Shown here in pieces: positions 8,582 through 18,253 of a stretch of DNA of 64,000 bases. Source of the stretch: Motiliproteus sp036961355 (GTDB lineage: Bacteria; Pseudomonadota; Gammaproteobacteria; Pseudomonadales; Balneatricaceae); NCBI GenBank assembly GCA_036961355.1, contig JBALVL010000006.1:74045-138044 (forward strand), given 5' to 3'. A model generated the notes under the pieces. It ran no database searches. It had not been told where the DNA came from and was given only the letters and a program-made list of their open reading frames with translations. Position numbers and translations under genes: made by a program. Position 1 is the first letter of the stretch. Every line of letters starts with the position of its first letter.

Positions 8582-9772
8582 ATGGACGCACAAACCAAGC
8601 CTGAATCCGGGCAACCACCGCCGTCAAAGGCGGCGGAGCGACGCAGTCCGGAACAGCAGCGAGTCAACAAGCGGGCATTTATCCAGCGACTCAAACAGGA
8701 ATATTTTTACGATATCCTGCGGGCCAAAAGCCATTCCAAGCATTTCCGTCATACCCGCGCGCTCTATATCGGAAGCCGGGTACGTACGTTGTCGTTAATT
8801 CTGGCGATCTTAATTCCCGCCTGGATTGCAGTCGATGCACTTTACCTGCCCGCCGATGACCTCTTGATCATCGCATTGATTCGAATCGTCACCGGTGTTT
8901 CATTCCTTGGGCTTAGTGTCTGGAGTAACGATGGCCACACCCTAAAAACGGCCCGTTTTAAACTGGCACTACTGGTCATCATCCCCTCAGTATTTCATAC
9001 AGCGACCTATCTCTATTTAACGTCCGGCGATCATCCAACCTTACCCGCCGGCTACCATTTCTTCCCATTTTTAATCATCAGCCTAGGCGCTATCTTCCCG
9101 CTAACTATCCTTGAGGGAGCTTGGCTGGCTTCGTTTGTCGTCGGCCTGTACGTCGCCACCTCGCAATATATCGGCAACCTGTTTGCGTTGAAGAGTCTTA
9201 ACGACATCTGGCTGCTAGCCCTGCTGGCCTGCATTGCTGGCTGGGCAGCTCTAACTCAGCTCAATATGATGATGCGGCTATACCGGCAAGCCCATCGGGA
9301 TCCGTTGACCGGACTGGCAAACCGTCGTTCTATCATGAATTTTCTGGAGCGAGAGGTGGAGTACTCTAGTACCATCGACTCCCCGCTCAGCATTTTATTG
9401 ATGGATCTGGATAAGTTTAAACGTATTAATGACGTCTATGGTCATGCGGTCGGTGATGAAGTGTTGTGCAGCTTTTCCCGGTTGATGATCGACCAATCAC
9501 GCGCCGAAGACCTGGTCGGACGGTATGGCGGTGAGGAGTTCCTAATGATCCTAAGTTCAACGTCCAGTAGTAGTGCACTACAGATCGCGGAACGGTTACG
9601 GCAAGGTTGCTCCGAGTTAGAAGTGGACGGCAATACCGACATCCATTTCACCACCAGCGCAGGTGTAGCAACCCTACAGCCAGGCGAGACGATTGAAGAG
9701 ATGATGAAACGAGTGGACGATGCGCTCTACGCGGCCAAGGGAGAGGGCAGGAATCGGGTTGTGTTGGCCTGA
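8582..9772 (+). CDS. Membrane diguanylate cyclase (GGDEF)
   Basis: The protein has 396 residues: a charged cytosolic start, about six membrane helices (residues 60-230), and a GGDEF domain (about 240-396) that makes cyclic di-GMP from two GTP. The active-site loop is GGEEF in RYGGEEFLMIL. An inhibitory I-site RxxD (RAED) sits five residues before it, so product inhibition is expected. The hydrophobic N-terminus resembles a membrane sensor but I cannot name the family. Its last base is shared with the start of mnmC (TGATG), so the two are co-translated, an unusual partnership. No EAL domain is present. Confidence 0.9.
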   Translation: MDAQTKPESGQPPPSKAAERRSPEQQRVNKRAFIQRLKQEYFYDILRAKSHSKHFRHTRALYIGSRVRTLSLILAILIPAWIAVDALYLPADDLLIIALIRIVTGVSFLGLSVWSNDGHTLKTARFKLALLVIIPSVFHTATYLYLTSGDHPTLPAGYHFFPFLIISLGAIFPLTILEGAWLASFVVGLYVATSQYIGNLFALKSLNDIWLLALLACIAGWAALTQLNMMMRLYRQAHRDPLTGLANRRSIMNFLEREVEYSSTIDSPLSILLMDLDKFKRINDVYGHAVGDEVLCSFSRLMIDQSRAEDLVGRYGGEEFLMILSSTSSSSALQIAERLRQGCSELEVDGNTDIHFTTSAGVATLQPGETIEEMMKRVDDALYAAKGEGRNRVVLA

Positions 9773-11811
9773 TGTCTGATTTTTCGTCATCATCCCCCTC
9801 CGACCCGACTGCCAACTTCGATGCCCAACTCGATTGGGACAAAGGGCAGCCACTATCTCAGCGCTTTAATGATTATTACTTCTCCCGCGCCAATGGTCTG
9901 GAGGAGAGTCGCTATGTCTTCTTGCAGCACAACCAGCTACAACAACGCTGGCAAGCCCTGCACTGCGGAGAAACCTTTGTCATCGCTGAAACAGGCTTTG
10001 GAACCGCGCTTAACTTTCTGTGTTGCTGGCAACGCTGGATCCAGCTGCGATCAGATTCCGGACGTTTGCACTTTATCTCGATCGAGCGTTTTCCGTTAAA
10101 CCGACAGCAGCTGCAACAAGCCTTGGCACTATGGCCTGAACTGGCCCCTCTGGCGCTTGAACTGTTAAGCCAATACCCCGATGTCTGTCAGGGCAGCCAC
10201 CGCCTCCACTTTGATCAGGGGAGGATTAGCCTAACCCTGATCTTCGACGACGCTTGCCAGGTTTTAGAGCGCCTAGATAGCACCGTTGACGCTTGGTTTC
10301 TTGACGGTTTCAGCCCCGATAAAAACCCACAGATGTGGACTCCCGAACTCTTCCGTGGATTAGCCCGCTGTAGCCATCAAGGCACCACCTTCAGTACATT
10401 CACAGCCGCCAGCGCAGTGCGCCGTGGGCTGCAGCAATGCCAATTTGAGGTTAAACGCGCCACCGGTTATGGCAAGAAACGCGAAATGCTGTACGGTCAG
10501 TATTTACACAAGACGACTGAAACAGCAGCGCAATCAGCCAAGCCCTGGTTTGACCGCCCCTTCGTCCCAACACTCGATAGCGACAGCACAATCACGGTTA
10601 TCGGTGCGGGTATTGCTGGGGCTAGCAGCGCCTTTGCACTGGCGCAGCGCGGTTACAAGGTTGATGTCATTGAACGCGGTTCAGAACCCGGCAGCGGCGC
10701 CTCCGGCAATCCTCAGGGGGTCCTCTACGCCAAGCTTCCTGCGATACCGACGCTACACAGCCGGATTCATCTAAGCGGCTACCTCTATAGCCTGCGATTA
10801 CTGCATCAACAGCTCGATGCGGGCCAGCTATGGCAACCTTGCGGTGTCTTGCAACTGGCTCTGGATCCAAAACAAACACTCAAGAACAAGCAGCTGCTCA
10901 ATCTTGGGCACTACCCCCAAAGTCTTGTCCACGGTGTCGATCCGCAACAGGCCAGTCAGATCGCAGGCATACCACTTAGCCACGGCGGACTATTTTACCC
11001 CGACGCGGGCTGGGTCAGTCCGGCAGAGCTATGTCGCCGATTGCTTGACCACCCCAATATTCGCTGCCGTTTCAATCAACCGGTCGACACGATCAATTTC
11101 GATCCCGATCGACAACAGTGGGCGCTCAAAGACTCGAACGGCTCCACCATCGGTGACAGCAGCATCCTGATCGTTGCTAATGCCCACGATGCTCGCCAGT
11201 TCTCGCAGCTAACTTCTTTACCACTCAAACCGATCCGTGGCCAAACCACCTCGGTCAGGGTGCCTGCCCCCCTGATTGAGGCATCGGGCCATCCAACACT
11301 GAAAACCGTATTGTGTGGCAACGGCTACCTATCCCCGGCAAAAAACGATCGCTACTGTTTTGGCGCCAGCTTCAACCTGCATAATTCAGACCCGCAGATC
11401 GACCCTCAGGACCATCAACACAATCTCGAATTGGTCCGTCAAATGAGTCCGGACCTGGCTCAGCAGCTGGCCCCACAACTGGAATCAGCACAGGGGCGAG
11501 TGGGGTTCCGCTGCGCAGCTTCCGACTATCTGCCTATCGCCGGAGCAGTAGCCAACGAAGAAGCCTATTTAAATGACTACGGCCAGCTTCGAAAAGATGC
11601 CAAGACAGTGATCACAACAGCACCCAGCCACCACAAAGGTTTGTTCATCAACGTGGGGCATGGCTCAAAAGGGATGATTACCGCCCCGCTCTGCGGCGAG
11701 TTACTCGCCGATCTCATCGAGCAACAACCATTGGCAATTGAGCCCGAATTAGCAAATTCTTTAAATCCGGCACGATTTATCATCAAGAAGTTAATAAAAG
11801 GGACGATATAG
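9772..11811 (+). CDS. mnmC: Bifunctional tRNA wobble-uridine modification enzyme MnmC
   Basis: The 679-residue size fits MnmC, which finishes 5-methylaminomethyl-2-thiouridine at tRNA position 34. The N-terminal methyltransferase domain (about 1-250) has FVIAETGFGTALNFL as the SAM-binding loop and DAWFLDGFSPDKNPQMW as the catalytic segment. The C-terminal FAD oxidoreductase domain (about 265-660) begins with ITVIGAGIAGASSAFALAQ, the dinucleotide-binding glycine motif, followed by ERGSEPGSGASGNPQG. The oxidase half removes the carboxymethyl group from cmnm5U and the methyltransferase half adds the methyl. Start ATG 9772 overlaps the diguanylate cyclase stop by one base. Both domains look intact. 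Confidence 0.95.
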   Translation: MSDFSSSSPSDPTANFDAQLDWDKGQPLSQRFNDYYFSRANGLEESRYVFLQHNQLQQRWQALHCGETFVIAETGFGTALNFLCCWQRWIQLRSDSGRLHFISIERFPLNRQQLQQALALWPELAPLALELLSQYPDVCQGSHRLHFDQGRISLTLIFDDACQVLERLDSTVDAWFLDGFSPDKNPQMWTPELFRGLARCSHQGTTFSTFTAASAVRRGLQQCQFEVKRATGYGKKREMLYGQYLHKTTETAAQSAKPWFDRPFVPTLDSDSTITVIGAGIAGASSAFALAQRGYKVDVIERGSEPGSGASGNPQGVLYAKLPAIPTLHSRIHLSGYLYSLRLLHQQLDAGQLWQPCGVLQLALDPKQTLKNKQLLNLGHYPQSLVHGVDPQQASQIAGIPLSHGGLFYPDAGWVSPAELCRRLLDHPNIRCRFNQPVDTINFDPDRQQWALKDSNGSTIGDSSILIVANAHDARQFSQLTSLPLKPIRGQTTSVRVPAPLIEASGHPTLKTVLCGNGYLSPAKNDRYCFGASFNLHNSDPQIDPQDHQHNLELVRQMSPDLAQQLAPQLESAQGRVGFRCAASDYLPIAGAVANEEAYLNDYGQLRKDAKTVITTAPSHHKGLFINVGHGSKGMITAPLCGELLADLIEQQPLAIEPELANSLNPARFIIKKLIKGTI

Positions 11812-11858
11812 TGTCTAACAGGAAAAATAGTTGATCAGCTGTTCAAGGATAAGCACCG

Positions 11859-12545
11859 ATGGCGTTAGTGATTTACGACGCAGGTATCAGAATTCAAACC
11901 CCGGCATCTTCACTACTCAATAGAGGTGGTGTGGAAGCGCTGACCGAGCTTGGCCGTTCACGCGACCTGCCCTCGTCCAAGAACCGGGCGCAAGATCTGC
12001 CCACTGCTGGTGACAGGGCAGCACTGCAGCCCCGGATCAGTCGCGAACAACAAAACTACTCCAACAAGGCCAAACAAGCCTATCAGACTACCCAGAAACT
12101 CAACCGGCGCACACAGGACACGCAAAGCAAGCCTTCAGTGGTGTCCCAGATCATGACCTCACCCGTTTTTACTGTACCGATAGGCGCAACTGTCGAGCAA
12201 GCCTACCAGCAGTTTCTCAGCCATCACGTGCGCCATTTAGCGGTAGTCAACGGTAACGGTCGCTGTCATGGCATGATATCGGACTACGACCTGTTCAAGC
12301 GCAGCAGTCCGCTCAGCCAAGCCGGACCGATCCGTACAAACTTGTCGATAGAGGGGACCTATTCCAAGCAACTGATCGCAGCGACACCCGACACTTCGAT
12401 TCAGCAGGTAGCGGTAACCTTTCTCAAACGCCGCCTGACCTGCCTGCCGGTGATAAATGAGAGCGGCCAGCTACAAGGGATTGTGACGCATAGTGATCTG
12501 GTCCATCTGGTGGCAAACGAGGCGGGCCGTGAACGCTGGGCCTAA
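11859..12545 (+). CDS. CBS-domain pair protein
   Basis: The protein has 228 residues. The first 95 or so are polar and probably disordered (Gln, Arg, Ser rich). The rest is a CBS pair: VVSQIMTSPVFTVPIGATVEQA to GMISDYDLFKR, then LIAATPDTSIQQVAVTFLKRRLTCLPVINESGQLQGIVTHSDLVHLV. CBS pairs bind adenosyl nucleotides and usually regulate a partner. No catalytic domain is attached here, so it is a stand-alone sensor of unknown partner. It follows mnmC after 47 bases and may be co-transcribed with it. Confidence 0.85.
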   Translation: MALVIYDAGIRIQTPASSLLNRGGVEALTELGRSRDLPSSKNRAQDLPTAGDRAALQPRISREQQNYSNKAKQAYQTTQKLNRRTQDTQSKPSVVSQIMTSPVFTVPIGATVEQAYQQFLSHHVRHLAVVNGNGRCHGMISDYDLFKRSSPLSQAGPIRTNLSIEGTYSKQLIAATPDTSIQQVAVTFLKRRLTCLPVINESGQLQGIVTHSDLVHLVANEAGRERWA

Positions 12546-12716
12546 TACGAAGGTGCCTTTGATTCAGTCCGATAGTCTTTCTACAAAGACGGTATTGCGC
12601 GCTCTGTAACCGCAGCAACTGCGAATAGCGCCTTCTTAGGCAAAGCCTACCACGGTGCAACTACCCTTTCGGGCACAAGAGAAATATACCCACCCCCGAA
12701 ACGGCTATTTATCCTC

Positions 12717-13352
12717 TCATGAGATCAACGGTGGTTGCGGCTTATCATCATGTCGGAACAAACGCAGTAAAAACCCAAAGACCCGACCGATACCTCGTAT
12801 GATTTTAGGCAGCAGCCATACCAGCAGCACCAAAAATAGCACTAGCATCGCTAAGAACAGGTAGGGATGATTCAGCGCAGCCCAGACTCCGGCGATCACG
12901 ACCACATCCTCACCGATCGATGCTCCCCAATTACTAAAGGGCTCCGGAGAAGTATTAATCATCACCCGGCTACCGGCCTTTAATGCATGGCTGGCCGTGG
13001 CTAAACTACCTCCGACCAGTGCCGCGGCTACCTCGACCGGAGCGGAGACATCACCAACGGCTGCCGCAGCCAGTGCAGCTCCCGCCGGAATCCGAATAAA
13101 GGTGTGCAGCGTATCCCAGGCCGTATCGACACCCGGCACTTTGTCGGCAAAGAACTCAACACAGTACATCAATCCGGCGGCCATCAGAACCAGTGGTGAA
13201 CCCACCACCGCCAACTCGGGTGGTAACTCAAGATGGCCACCATTCGACAATAGACCCAGGGTCACAATCGCAGCATAAAGATTGATACCACTGGCCCAAC
13301 CGACGCCCATGGTCAGCGCCAGCGTGGCAATGATCTGATCTAAATTTTCCAT
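12717..13352 (-). CDS. DUF4126 family membrane protein
   Basis: The frame opens at 13367, but ATG 13352 has GGAGG 5 bases upstream and is the better start (211 residues). It has several hydrophobic helices: IIATLALTMGVGWASGINLYAAIVTLG at the start, glycine/alanine-rich helices in the middle (AAGAALAAAAVGDVSAPVEV region), and a strong helix PYLFLAMLVLFLVLLVWLLP near the end. The pattern matches DUF4126, a family of unknown function found widely in bacteria. It is convergent with the CBS gene. No substrate or partner can be inferred. Confidence 0.8.
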   Translation of the reverse strand: MENLDQIIATLALTMGVGWASGINLYAAIVTLGLLSNGGHLELPPELAVVGSPLVLMAAGLMYCVEFFADKVPGVDTAWDTLHTFIRIPAGAALAAAAVGDVSAPVEVAAALVGGSLATASHALKAGSRVMINTSPEPFSNWGASIGEDVVVIAGVWAALNHPYLFLAMLVLFLVLLVWLLPKIIRGIGRVFGFLLRLFRHDDKPQPPLIS

Positions 13353-13522
13353 AAAGGCCTCCGCCAATAACCCGAAGATCGCACGGAGAGAAGAGATGTG
13401 ATTACCGAACGATCAGCCTCAGTCTACGCTCGCAACACTGAATGGTCGATGAACCGGGCCAGATCAAACCGCACGCAGGGCAACGAGTGCCGACCTATAT
13501 GGTGCCGGTATAACTCGACAGG

Positions 13523-13786
13523 TTACAGCTGGTCTGGGTACTGGCTTTGCTGCTCTTGCTGAAGCAAGGCGTTACGGTACTGCTGCTCGGTCAGAATGGT
13601 CACGCTTTGCAGGTGCGCATCGAAACAGATCACCACGTTGCCCTGATCAAGCTGGCGCCTGACCTGAGCGATCTTATCGACCAGCGAATACTGATAATCA
13701 CCGTAATCGGTACCCTCGCGTCCGACAAAATCCTGCAGCAATGCATCCAGGGCATCAGGGCTTAGTTGATCATGAGGGATTTTCAT
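13523..13786 (-). CDS. YheU family protein (UPF0270)
   Basis: The product from ATG 13786 (MKIPHDQLSPDAL) has 87 residues. It matches YheU by the segment LDALLQDFVGREGTDYGDYQYSL, which is the family signature, and by VRRQLDQGNVVICFD. The frame is open upstream to 13837, but that would intrude into ligA; the ATG at 13786 overlaps the ligA stop (ATGA), as expected for translational coupling. It is the last gene of the zipA-ligA operon. Function is unknown in the whole family. Confidence 0.83.
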   Translation of the reverse strand: MKIPHDQLSPDALDALLQDFVGREGTDYGDYQYSLVDKIAQVRRQLDQGNVVICFDAHLQSVTILTEQQYRNALLQQEQQSQYPDQL

Positions 13787-15834
13787 AACGTTGAGTCTCC
13801 CGCCTGCAACAACTCCAGCAATTTCGCTTCGTCCCATACCTCAATCCCAAGAGCCTGCGCTTTGGCCAGTTTGGATCCTGCCTTAGCCCCTGCGATCAAC
13901 GCATCGGTTTTCGCCGTGGGCACACCGGTGGTGACTTTCGCACCCAGCGCTTCCAACCGAGCCTTAGCATCCGGCCGCGCCATCGCTTCAAACTTACCGG
14001 TGATGGCAAAAGAGCGGCCTGCCAACGGTTGCTGCTCGGCACTAACCACTTTGACCTCAGGCCACGTGACCCCGGCCGCTGTCAGCGCTCTGATCGATTC
14101 AAGGTTCTGCGGCTGCTGCAGAAACAGTTGCAGATGTTGGGCGACCACCGGCCCTACATCCGACACCTGCTGTAGGTCTTCCTCATCGGCGGCAATAATC
14201 GCATCAAGGGTTAAGAAATGTCGGGCTAGCGATCCAGCAGTCGCTTCGCCGACTTCACGGATCCCCAAACTGTAGAGGAACTTGGCCAGCGTGGTCTGCT
14301 TACTCAGTTCAATAGAAGCTAACAGATTGTCAGCTGACTTATCCCCCATCCGGTCTAAGCCGGCGACTTGCGGATGTTGCAGCTGATAGAGATCGGCCAA
14401 CTGCTGCAATAACCCCTTATCAACCAGCAGGTCGACCAGCTTATCGCCGAGTCCATCGATATCCATCGCTTTGCGCGACACGTAATGTTTGATCGCCTGC
14501 TTACGCTGCGCCGAACAGCTGACGCCGCCGCTACAGCGCGCCGCCGCTTCACCCTCAATCCGTTCAACCTGCGAACCACAAACCGGACAGGCTTGGGGCA
14601 GTTCGACAATGCAGGCACCGTCGGGACGGCGCTCGAGCACAACTCGGGCAACCTGCGGGATCACGTCCCCGGCTCGGCGTACTACCACCGAATCACCGAT
14701 ACGTACATCCAGCCGTTCCACTTCGTCCATGTTGTGCAACGTCGCGTTACTGACCGTTACACCGCCAACGAAGACCGGCTCTAGGCGGGCAACCGGCGTC
14801 ACCGCACCGGTACGGCCAACCTGGAAGTCAACATCGAGTAGCCGGGTTATCTCCTCCTGGGCCGGAAATTTACGAGCAATGGCCCAGCGCGGAGCTCTAG
14901 CCACAAAACCTAGCTGCTGCTGCAAGGCCCGCGGATTCACCTTATAGACGATGCCGTCAATCTCGTAACCTAAACTCGCGCGTTTTGCCGCCAACTGCTG
15001 ATAATAATCCAGACAAGCCTGAATCCCGTTCAGGCTAGCCATCTCCGGGTTGATCGGTAGCCCCCAACGTTTGAACTGCAGCAACAATTGGGTATGGCTA
15101 TCAGGCAGCCGATTCTGCCCTTCGGCGTATTCCACCACACCGAAACCGTAGGCACAGAAAGTCAGTGGCCGGGTGGCAGTAACGGCCGAATCCAGCTGGC
15201 GTAAACTACCGGCGGCGGCGTTTCTGGGGTTAACAAACTCTTTCAGATCACTAGCACGCATCCGCGCATTAAGCGCATCAAAGCCAGCTTTGGGCAGGTA
15301 GATCTCTCCACGGACCTCTAACCGCTGCGGCCAATCCGTTCCGCGAAGCTGCAACGGTATCGCATTGATGGTTCGGACATTGAGGCTAATATTCTCACCC
15401 ACCGCACCGTCTCCGCGGGTTGCTCCGCGAACCAACTGCCCTTGCTCATACAACAAACTGACCGCGATACCATCGAGCTTCGGCTCGGCACCGTATTCGA
15501 TCGGATAATCGTCGCTGAGCTTTAACCGGTCTCGAACACGTCGATCAAAATCAACCAGATCCTGATCATTAAAGGCGTTATCGAGCGATAACATCGGCAC
15601 TTCATGTTGAACCTGTTGAAACGAACCAAGGGCTGCGGCGCCGACCCGCTGGCTTGGCGAAGAAGCGATTAACAGTTGCGGGTGCTGCTGTTCCAGCTGC
15701 AACAGCTGTTGAAACAGACGATCATATTCCGCATCGGGAACAGAGGGCTCATCTTCAACGTAATAACGGTAGTTATGTTCGTCAATTTCGCAGCGAAGTG
15801 CCGCGATCTGTTGTTCAACAGTCGATTCTGTCAT
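13783..15834 (-). CDS. ligA: NAD+-dependent DNA ligase LigA
   Basis: At 683 residues this is a normal-length LigA, which seals nicks in replication and repair using NAD+. In order: domain Ia with the NAD+-binding YYVEDEPSVPDAEYDRL; adenylation domain with the catalytic Lys119 in AEPKLDG; OB fold with GRTGAVTPVARLEPV; a four-cysteine zinc finger (CPVCGSQ ... CSGGVSC, about 406-430); helix-hairpin-helix repeats; and a C-terminal BRCT domain (LAGRSFAITGKFEAM onward). It sits directly after zipA, a common gammaproteobacterial pairing, and before the YheU-like gene. The product is expected to be essential. Confidence 0.97.
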   Translation of the reverse strand: MTESTVEQQIAALRCEIDEHNYRYYVEDEPSVPDAEYDRLFQQLLQLEQQHPQLLIASSPSQRVGAAALGSFQQVQHEVPMLSLDNAFNDQDLVDFDRRVRDRLKLSDDYPIEYGAEPKLDGIAVSLLYEQGQLVRGATRGDGAVGENISLNVRTINAIPLQLRGTDWPQRLEVRGEIYLPKAGFDALNARMRASDLKEFVNPRNAAAGSLRQLDSAVTATRPLTFCAYGFGVVEYAEGQNRLPDSHTQLLLQFKRWGLPINPEMASLNGIQACLDYYQQLAAKRASLGYEIDGIVYKVNPRALQQQLGFVARAPRWAIARKFPAQEEITRLLDVDFQVGRTGAVTPVARLEPVFVGGVTVSNATLHNMDEVERLDVRIGDSVVVRRAGDVIPQVARVVLERRPDGACIVELPQACPVCGSQVERIEGEAAARCSGGVSCSAQRKQAIKHYVSRKAMDIDGLGDKLVDLLVDKGLLQQLADLYQLQHPQVAGLDRMGDKSADNLLASIELSKQTTLAKFLYSLGIREVGEATAGSLARHFLTLDAIIAADEEDLQQVSDVGPVVAQHLQLFLQQPQNLESIRALTAAGVTWPEVKVVSAEQQPLAGRSFAITGKFEAMARPDAKARLEALGAKVTTGVPTAKTDALIAGAKAGSKLAKAQALGIEVWDEAKLLELLQAGDSTL

Positions 15835-15887
15835 CGATAAAGTCCGACTAGCAGCGCTCGTTTACAAGCGTAAGGGAAGGATACAGA

Positions 15888-17486
15888 TTAGACCCGGCGG
15901 GTGAGTTGCTTGCGCTCATACTCACGAACCTTCTGACGGTAATGTTCAATCGTCTGGGTCCGCAAACTGCTGCGATTCTCATCCTTGAGTTCACCATGAA
16001 GGTTATCTGCCACACACTGCGCGGTCGCCAACATGCATTCAAATGCATTCATCCGATCGGTTGGATCGGCCAATTGCAGGAAGAAAGTGATGGCGGGTGT
16101 GGAAAACTGATCAGCATTGTTCAGGTCAAAGGTGCCCGGTGCGATCGCATTGGCCATGCTAAATTGCAGCGCGCCCTGACCGTCATCACCTTCGTAGCGG
16201 TGGTAGATACCCATCTCTGAACCAAATTCTAAACCGCAGGCTGTTACTAATTTAAAGAGTACCGGGCCAGCAAAGGGCTGTCGCTTGGCCTGTACATTGA
16301 TAATCAAAACCTGCGGCTCAACAGCTGCTTCAGGCGGCGGGGCGGTATTCGGTTCGCTCGGCTTGACCTTCTTACGACGACGGCGTGATTTTGGTTTTGC
16401 GGCAGGGGTCTCAACTTCAGGCGCCAGATCAGGGTGTAGATCAAAGAAAGTCGGTTGCTCCTCAGCCCGCGGCTCCGCTCGTTTGCGGGACGCCGTCTTA
16501 GTCGTTTTAGCAGGTTTTGCCGAGACCGGTTTTTCGACGGCTGGCGTCTTCTTGATGCTTTTAGTGTGATCAGGGCTGGGAACCGGCTGCGCCATTTTAT
16601 CGGCGGCCGGGTTAACGTCGCTCAAATCGACATCGGTGGCAGCGGATGTCGCTGTTTGTTGCCGAACCAATAGTTCATGAACGGGTCGTTCAAGGTCGAG
16701 AACCTCATCCGCAACCAAGCTGATACTGGCGCTATCGTCCTTACCGCCCATAACAACAGAATCAACCGTAGGATTTTGGGCAACGACCTTCTGAGTTGAC
16801 GGTTCAATCGGCTCTTGGATTGGAGTCTCAACGGCAACGCTATCCGGCTCAATCACAGAAAGTTCCGCTAATGTATCGGCTAGCGTATCGGTGCTATCAA
16901 ACGCCGTAACCTCGTCGCCTGCGGACGATTTATTGTCCTGTGCAATGGCCTTTGCCATTGTGGGCGGCTCGACAGAAGGCTCGGCTTCAAGGCCGCGTGA
17001 CTCGTGTTGTGATGACACAGTCGGCTCAGCCCAACGATCAGCGCCCTGTCCAACCCCTTTAAATTCACGCTCCAACAGCAGGTCAACCTCAGTATCACTG
17101 CTTCGGTCGCTTCCTAACAGCGGGTCAACATCCCAGCCCTTACTCTCGTCATACTCTCCAGTCGACGCTGGCGATGTCATTAGAGCATCATCAACGATGA
17201 CCCGTTTTTTTGCCTCGGATTCGACCGTGCGTTGCTGTCCAGAAGCGGCCGATCTAATCGGTGTTTCGGTTAATGTGGGCTCGCGATCATGACTGTCCCC
17301 ACTAACAACCCGAGCACCACCGTTTGGCAACTCAGCACCCATGTCAATATCGGGCAGACCGGAGAATTTCTTATCAATCGACAGGCGCAACTTGCCACGC
17401 TGCACAAAGCGACGTACCAGGTCGGCGATGACACCTAATAAAATCACTACGCCAACAACAATTAACCAGTCACGAATACTCATCAT
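15888..17486 (-). CDS. zipA: Cell division protein ZipA
   Basis: ZipA tethers FtsZ to the inner membrane. The N-terminal helix (IRDWLIVVGVVILLGVIADL) is followed by basic residues, then a very long acidic and Pro/Ala/Lys-rich linker (about 60-385), and a C-terminal FtsZ-binding domain (about 390-525) beginning VLIINVQAKRQPFAGPVLFKLVTACGLEFG. The whole is 532 residues, much longer than the E. coli protein of about 330; the extra length is linker. ATG 17486 and 17483 are both possible; AGG upstream slightly favours 17483. It is followed by ligA as usual, but smc, the common upstream neighbour, is replaced by ccmH. Confidence 0.95.
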   Translation of the reverse strand: MMSIRDWLIVVGVVILLGVIADLVRRFVQRGKLRLSIDKKFSGLPDIDMGAELPNGGARVVSGDSHDREPTLTETPIRSAASGQQRTVESEAKKRVIVDDALMTSPASTGEYDESKGWDVDPLLGSDRSSDTEVDLLLEREFKGVGQGADRWAEPTVSSQHESRGLEAEPSVEPPTMAKAIAQDNKSSAGDEVTAFDSTDTLADTLAELSVIEPDSVAVETPIQEPIEPSTQKVVAQNPTVDSVVMGGKDDSASISLVADEVLDLERPVHELLVRQQTATSAATDVDLSDVNPAADKMAQPVPSPDHTKSIKKTPAVEKPVSAKPAKTTKTASRKRAEPRAEEQPTFFDLHPDLAPEVETPAAKPKSRRRRKKVKPSEPNTAPPPEAAVEPQVLIINVQAKRQPFAGPVLFKLVTACGLEFGSEMGIYHRYEGDDGQGALQFSMANAIAPGTFDLNNADQFSTPAITFFLQLADPTDRMNAFECMLATAQCVADNLHGELKDENRSSLRTQTIEHYRQKVREYERKQLTRRV

Positions 17487-17514
17487 TCAACCTGTCAGTT
17501 TTCGACATACCGGG

Positions 17515-18039
17515 TTAATCGGTATCTTTATCTTTTAATAAACGCTGCAGTTTTTCTTGATCTGCAGATTTGCTCTGACCTGGCTTATCACCAGCACGCC
17601 GGCGTCTGGCAGTAGCCAGTACAACCAAGCCACCGATAACCAACAACGCGATCGGCCCGTACCAAAGCACCATGGTACTGCCATCACGACGGGGGCGGTA
17701 ATTGACGAAATCGCCATAACGCGCCACCATAAAATCGACCACGTCTTGATTACTCTGCCCTTCGGTCACCATCCGATGTATTTCACGTCGCATGTCGGTG
17801 GCGATCGGTGAGTTGGAGCCGGCCAGGTTCTGATTCTGGCATTTCGGACAACGTAGCTCCTCAGTTAATAACTTGTACCGATCGTGTTGTTGATCGTTAT
17901 CGAACTGATAAGCATCGATCACAGCCTGCGCCGACCAAGAGGTTAGCAGCAATACCATCAACACGATGGAGCGCGCTAACATCGACCGTAGCGATGAAAT
18001 ACCCTCCGTAATATATCTCAGTGTCATTTTAATCATCAT
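17515..18039 (-). CDS. ccmH: Cytochrome c maturation protein CcmH (short form)
   Basis: Start ATG 18039 (or 18036) lies seven bases after the ccmD stop and gives a 174-residue protein. It has a signal peptide (LARSIVLMVLLLTSWSAQA), the CcmH redox motif in LRCPKCQNQNLAGSNSPIA (LRCxxC), a three-helix domain, and a C-terminal membrane helix (LWYGPIALLVIGGLVVL). CcmH reduces apocytochrome cysteines before heme attachment. The C-terminal TPR (CcmI) domain found in E. coli CcmH is absent. An earlier in-frame start at 18168 would run through ccmD and is rejected. Notably ccmE, ccmF and ccmG, which normally stand between ccmD and ccmH, are missing. Confidence 0.92.
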   Translation of the reverse strand: MMIKMTLRYITEGISSLRSMLARSIVLMVLLLTSWSAQAVIDAYQFDNDQQHDRYKLLTEELRCPKCQNQNLAGSNSPIATDMRREIHRMVTEGQSNQDVVDFMVARYGDFVNYRPRRDGSTMVLWYGPIALLVIGGLVVLATARRRRAGDKPGQSKSADQEKLQRLLKDKDTD

Positions 18040-18046
18040 ACCAATC

Positions 18047-18253
18047 TCACTTTTGCGTCTCTGATGTTTGTCGCTGTGCCAACCGTTGCTCACGCTGAAG
18101 ACGTTTACGGTAATTCGCCATAAACTGCCTCTTGCGTAAGATTGGGCTAGCGATATTAAAAACCACAATCACCAAGGCGATGGAATAAGCCAACCAGACA
18201 TAAAGTCCATGCCCCCCCATCGCGATAAAATCTGCCAACGAGTCGAAATACAT
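18047..18253 (-). CDS. ccmD: Heme exporter protein CcmD
   Basis: This small protein of 68 residues has one membrane helix (GLYVWLAYSIALVIVVFNIASPI) and a basic, Arg/Gln-rich tail, the standard CcmD layout; FIAMGGHGLYVWLAY is the family signature. CcmD helps release heme-loaded CcmE from the CcmABC complex. Its start overlaps the ccmC stop by one base. In this operon the next gene is ccmH, so its usual partner CcmE is not encoded locally. Confidence 0.93.
   Translation of the reverse strand: MYFDSLADFIAMGGHGLYVWLAYSIALVIVVFNIASPILRKRQFMANYRKRLQREQRLAQRQTSETQK

Noticed and set aside
12630..12655. TAGGC/GCCTA hairpin between the CBS and DUF4126 genes
   Set aside because: Five-base stem with three-base loop and no T run, too weak to call as a terminator.
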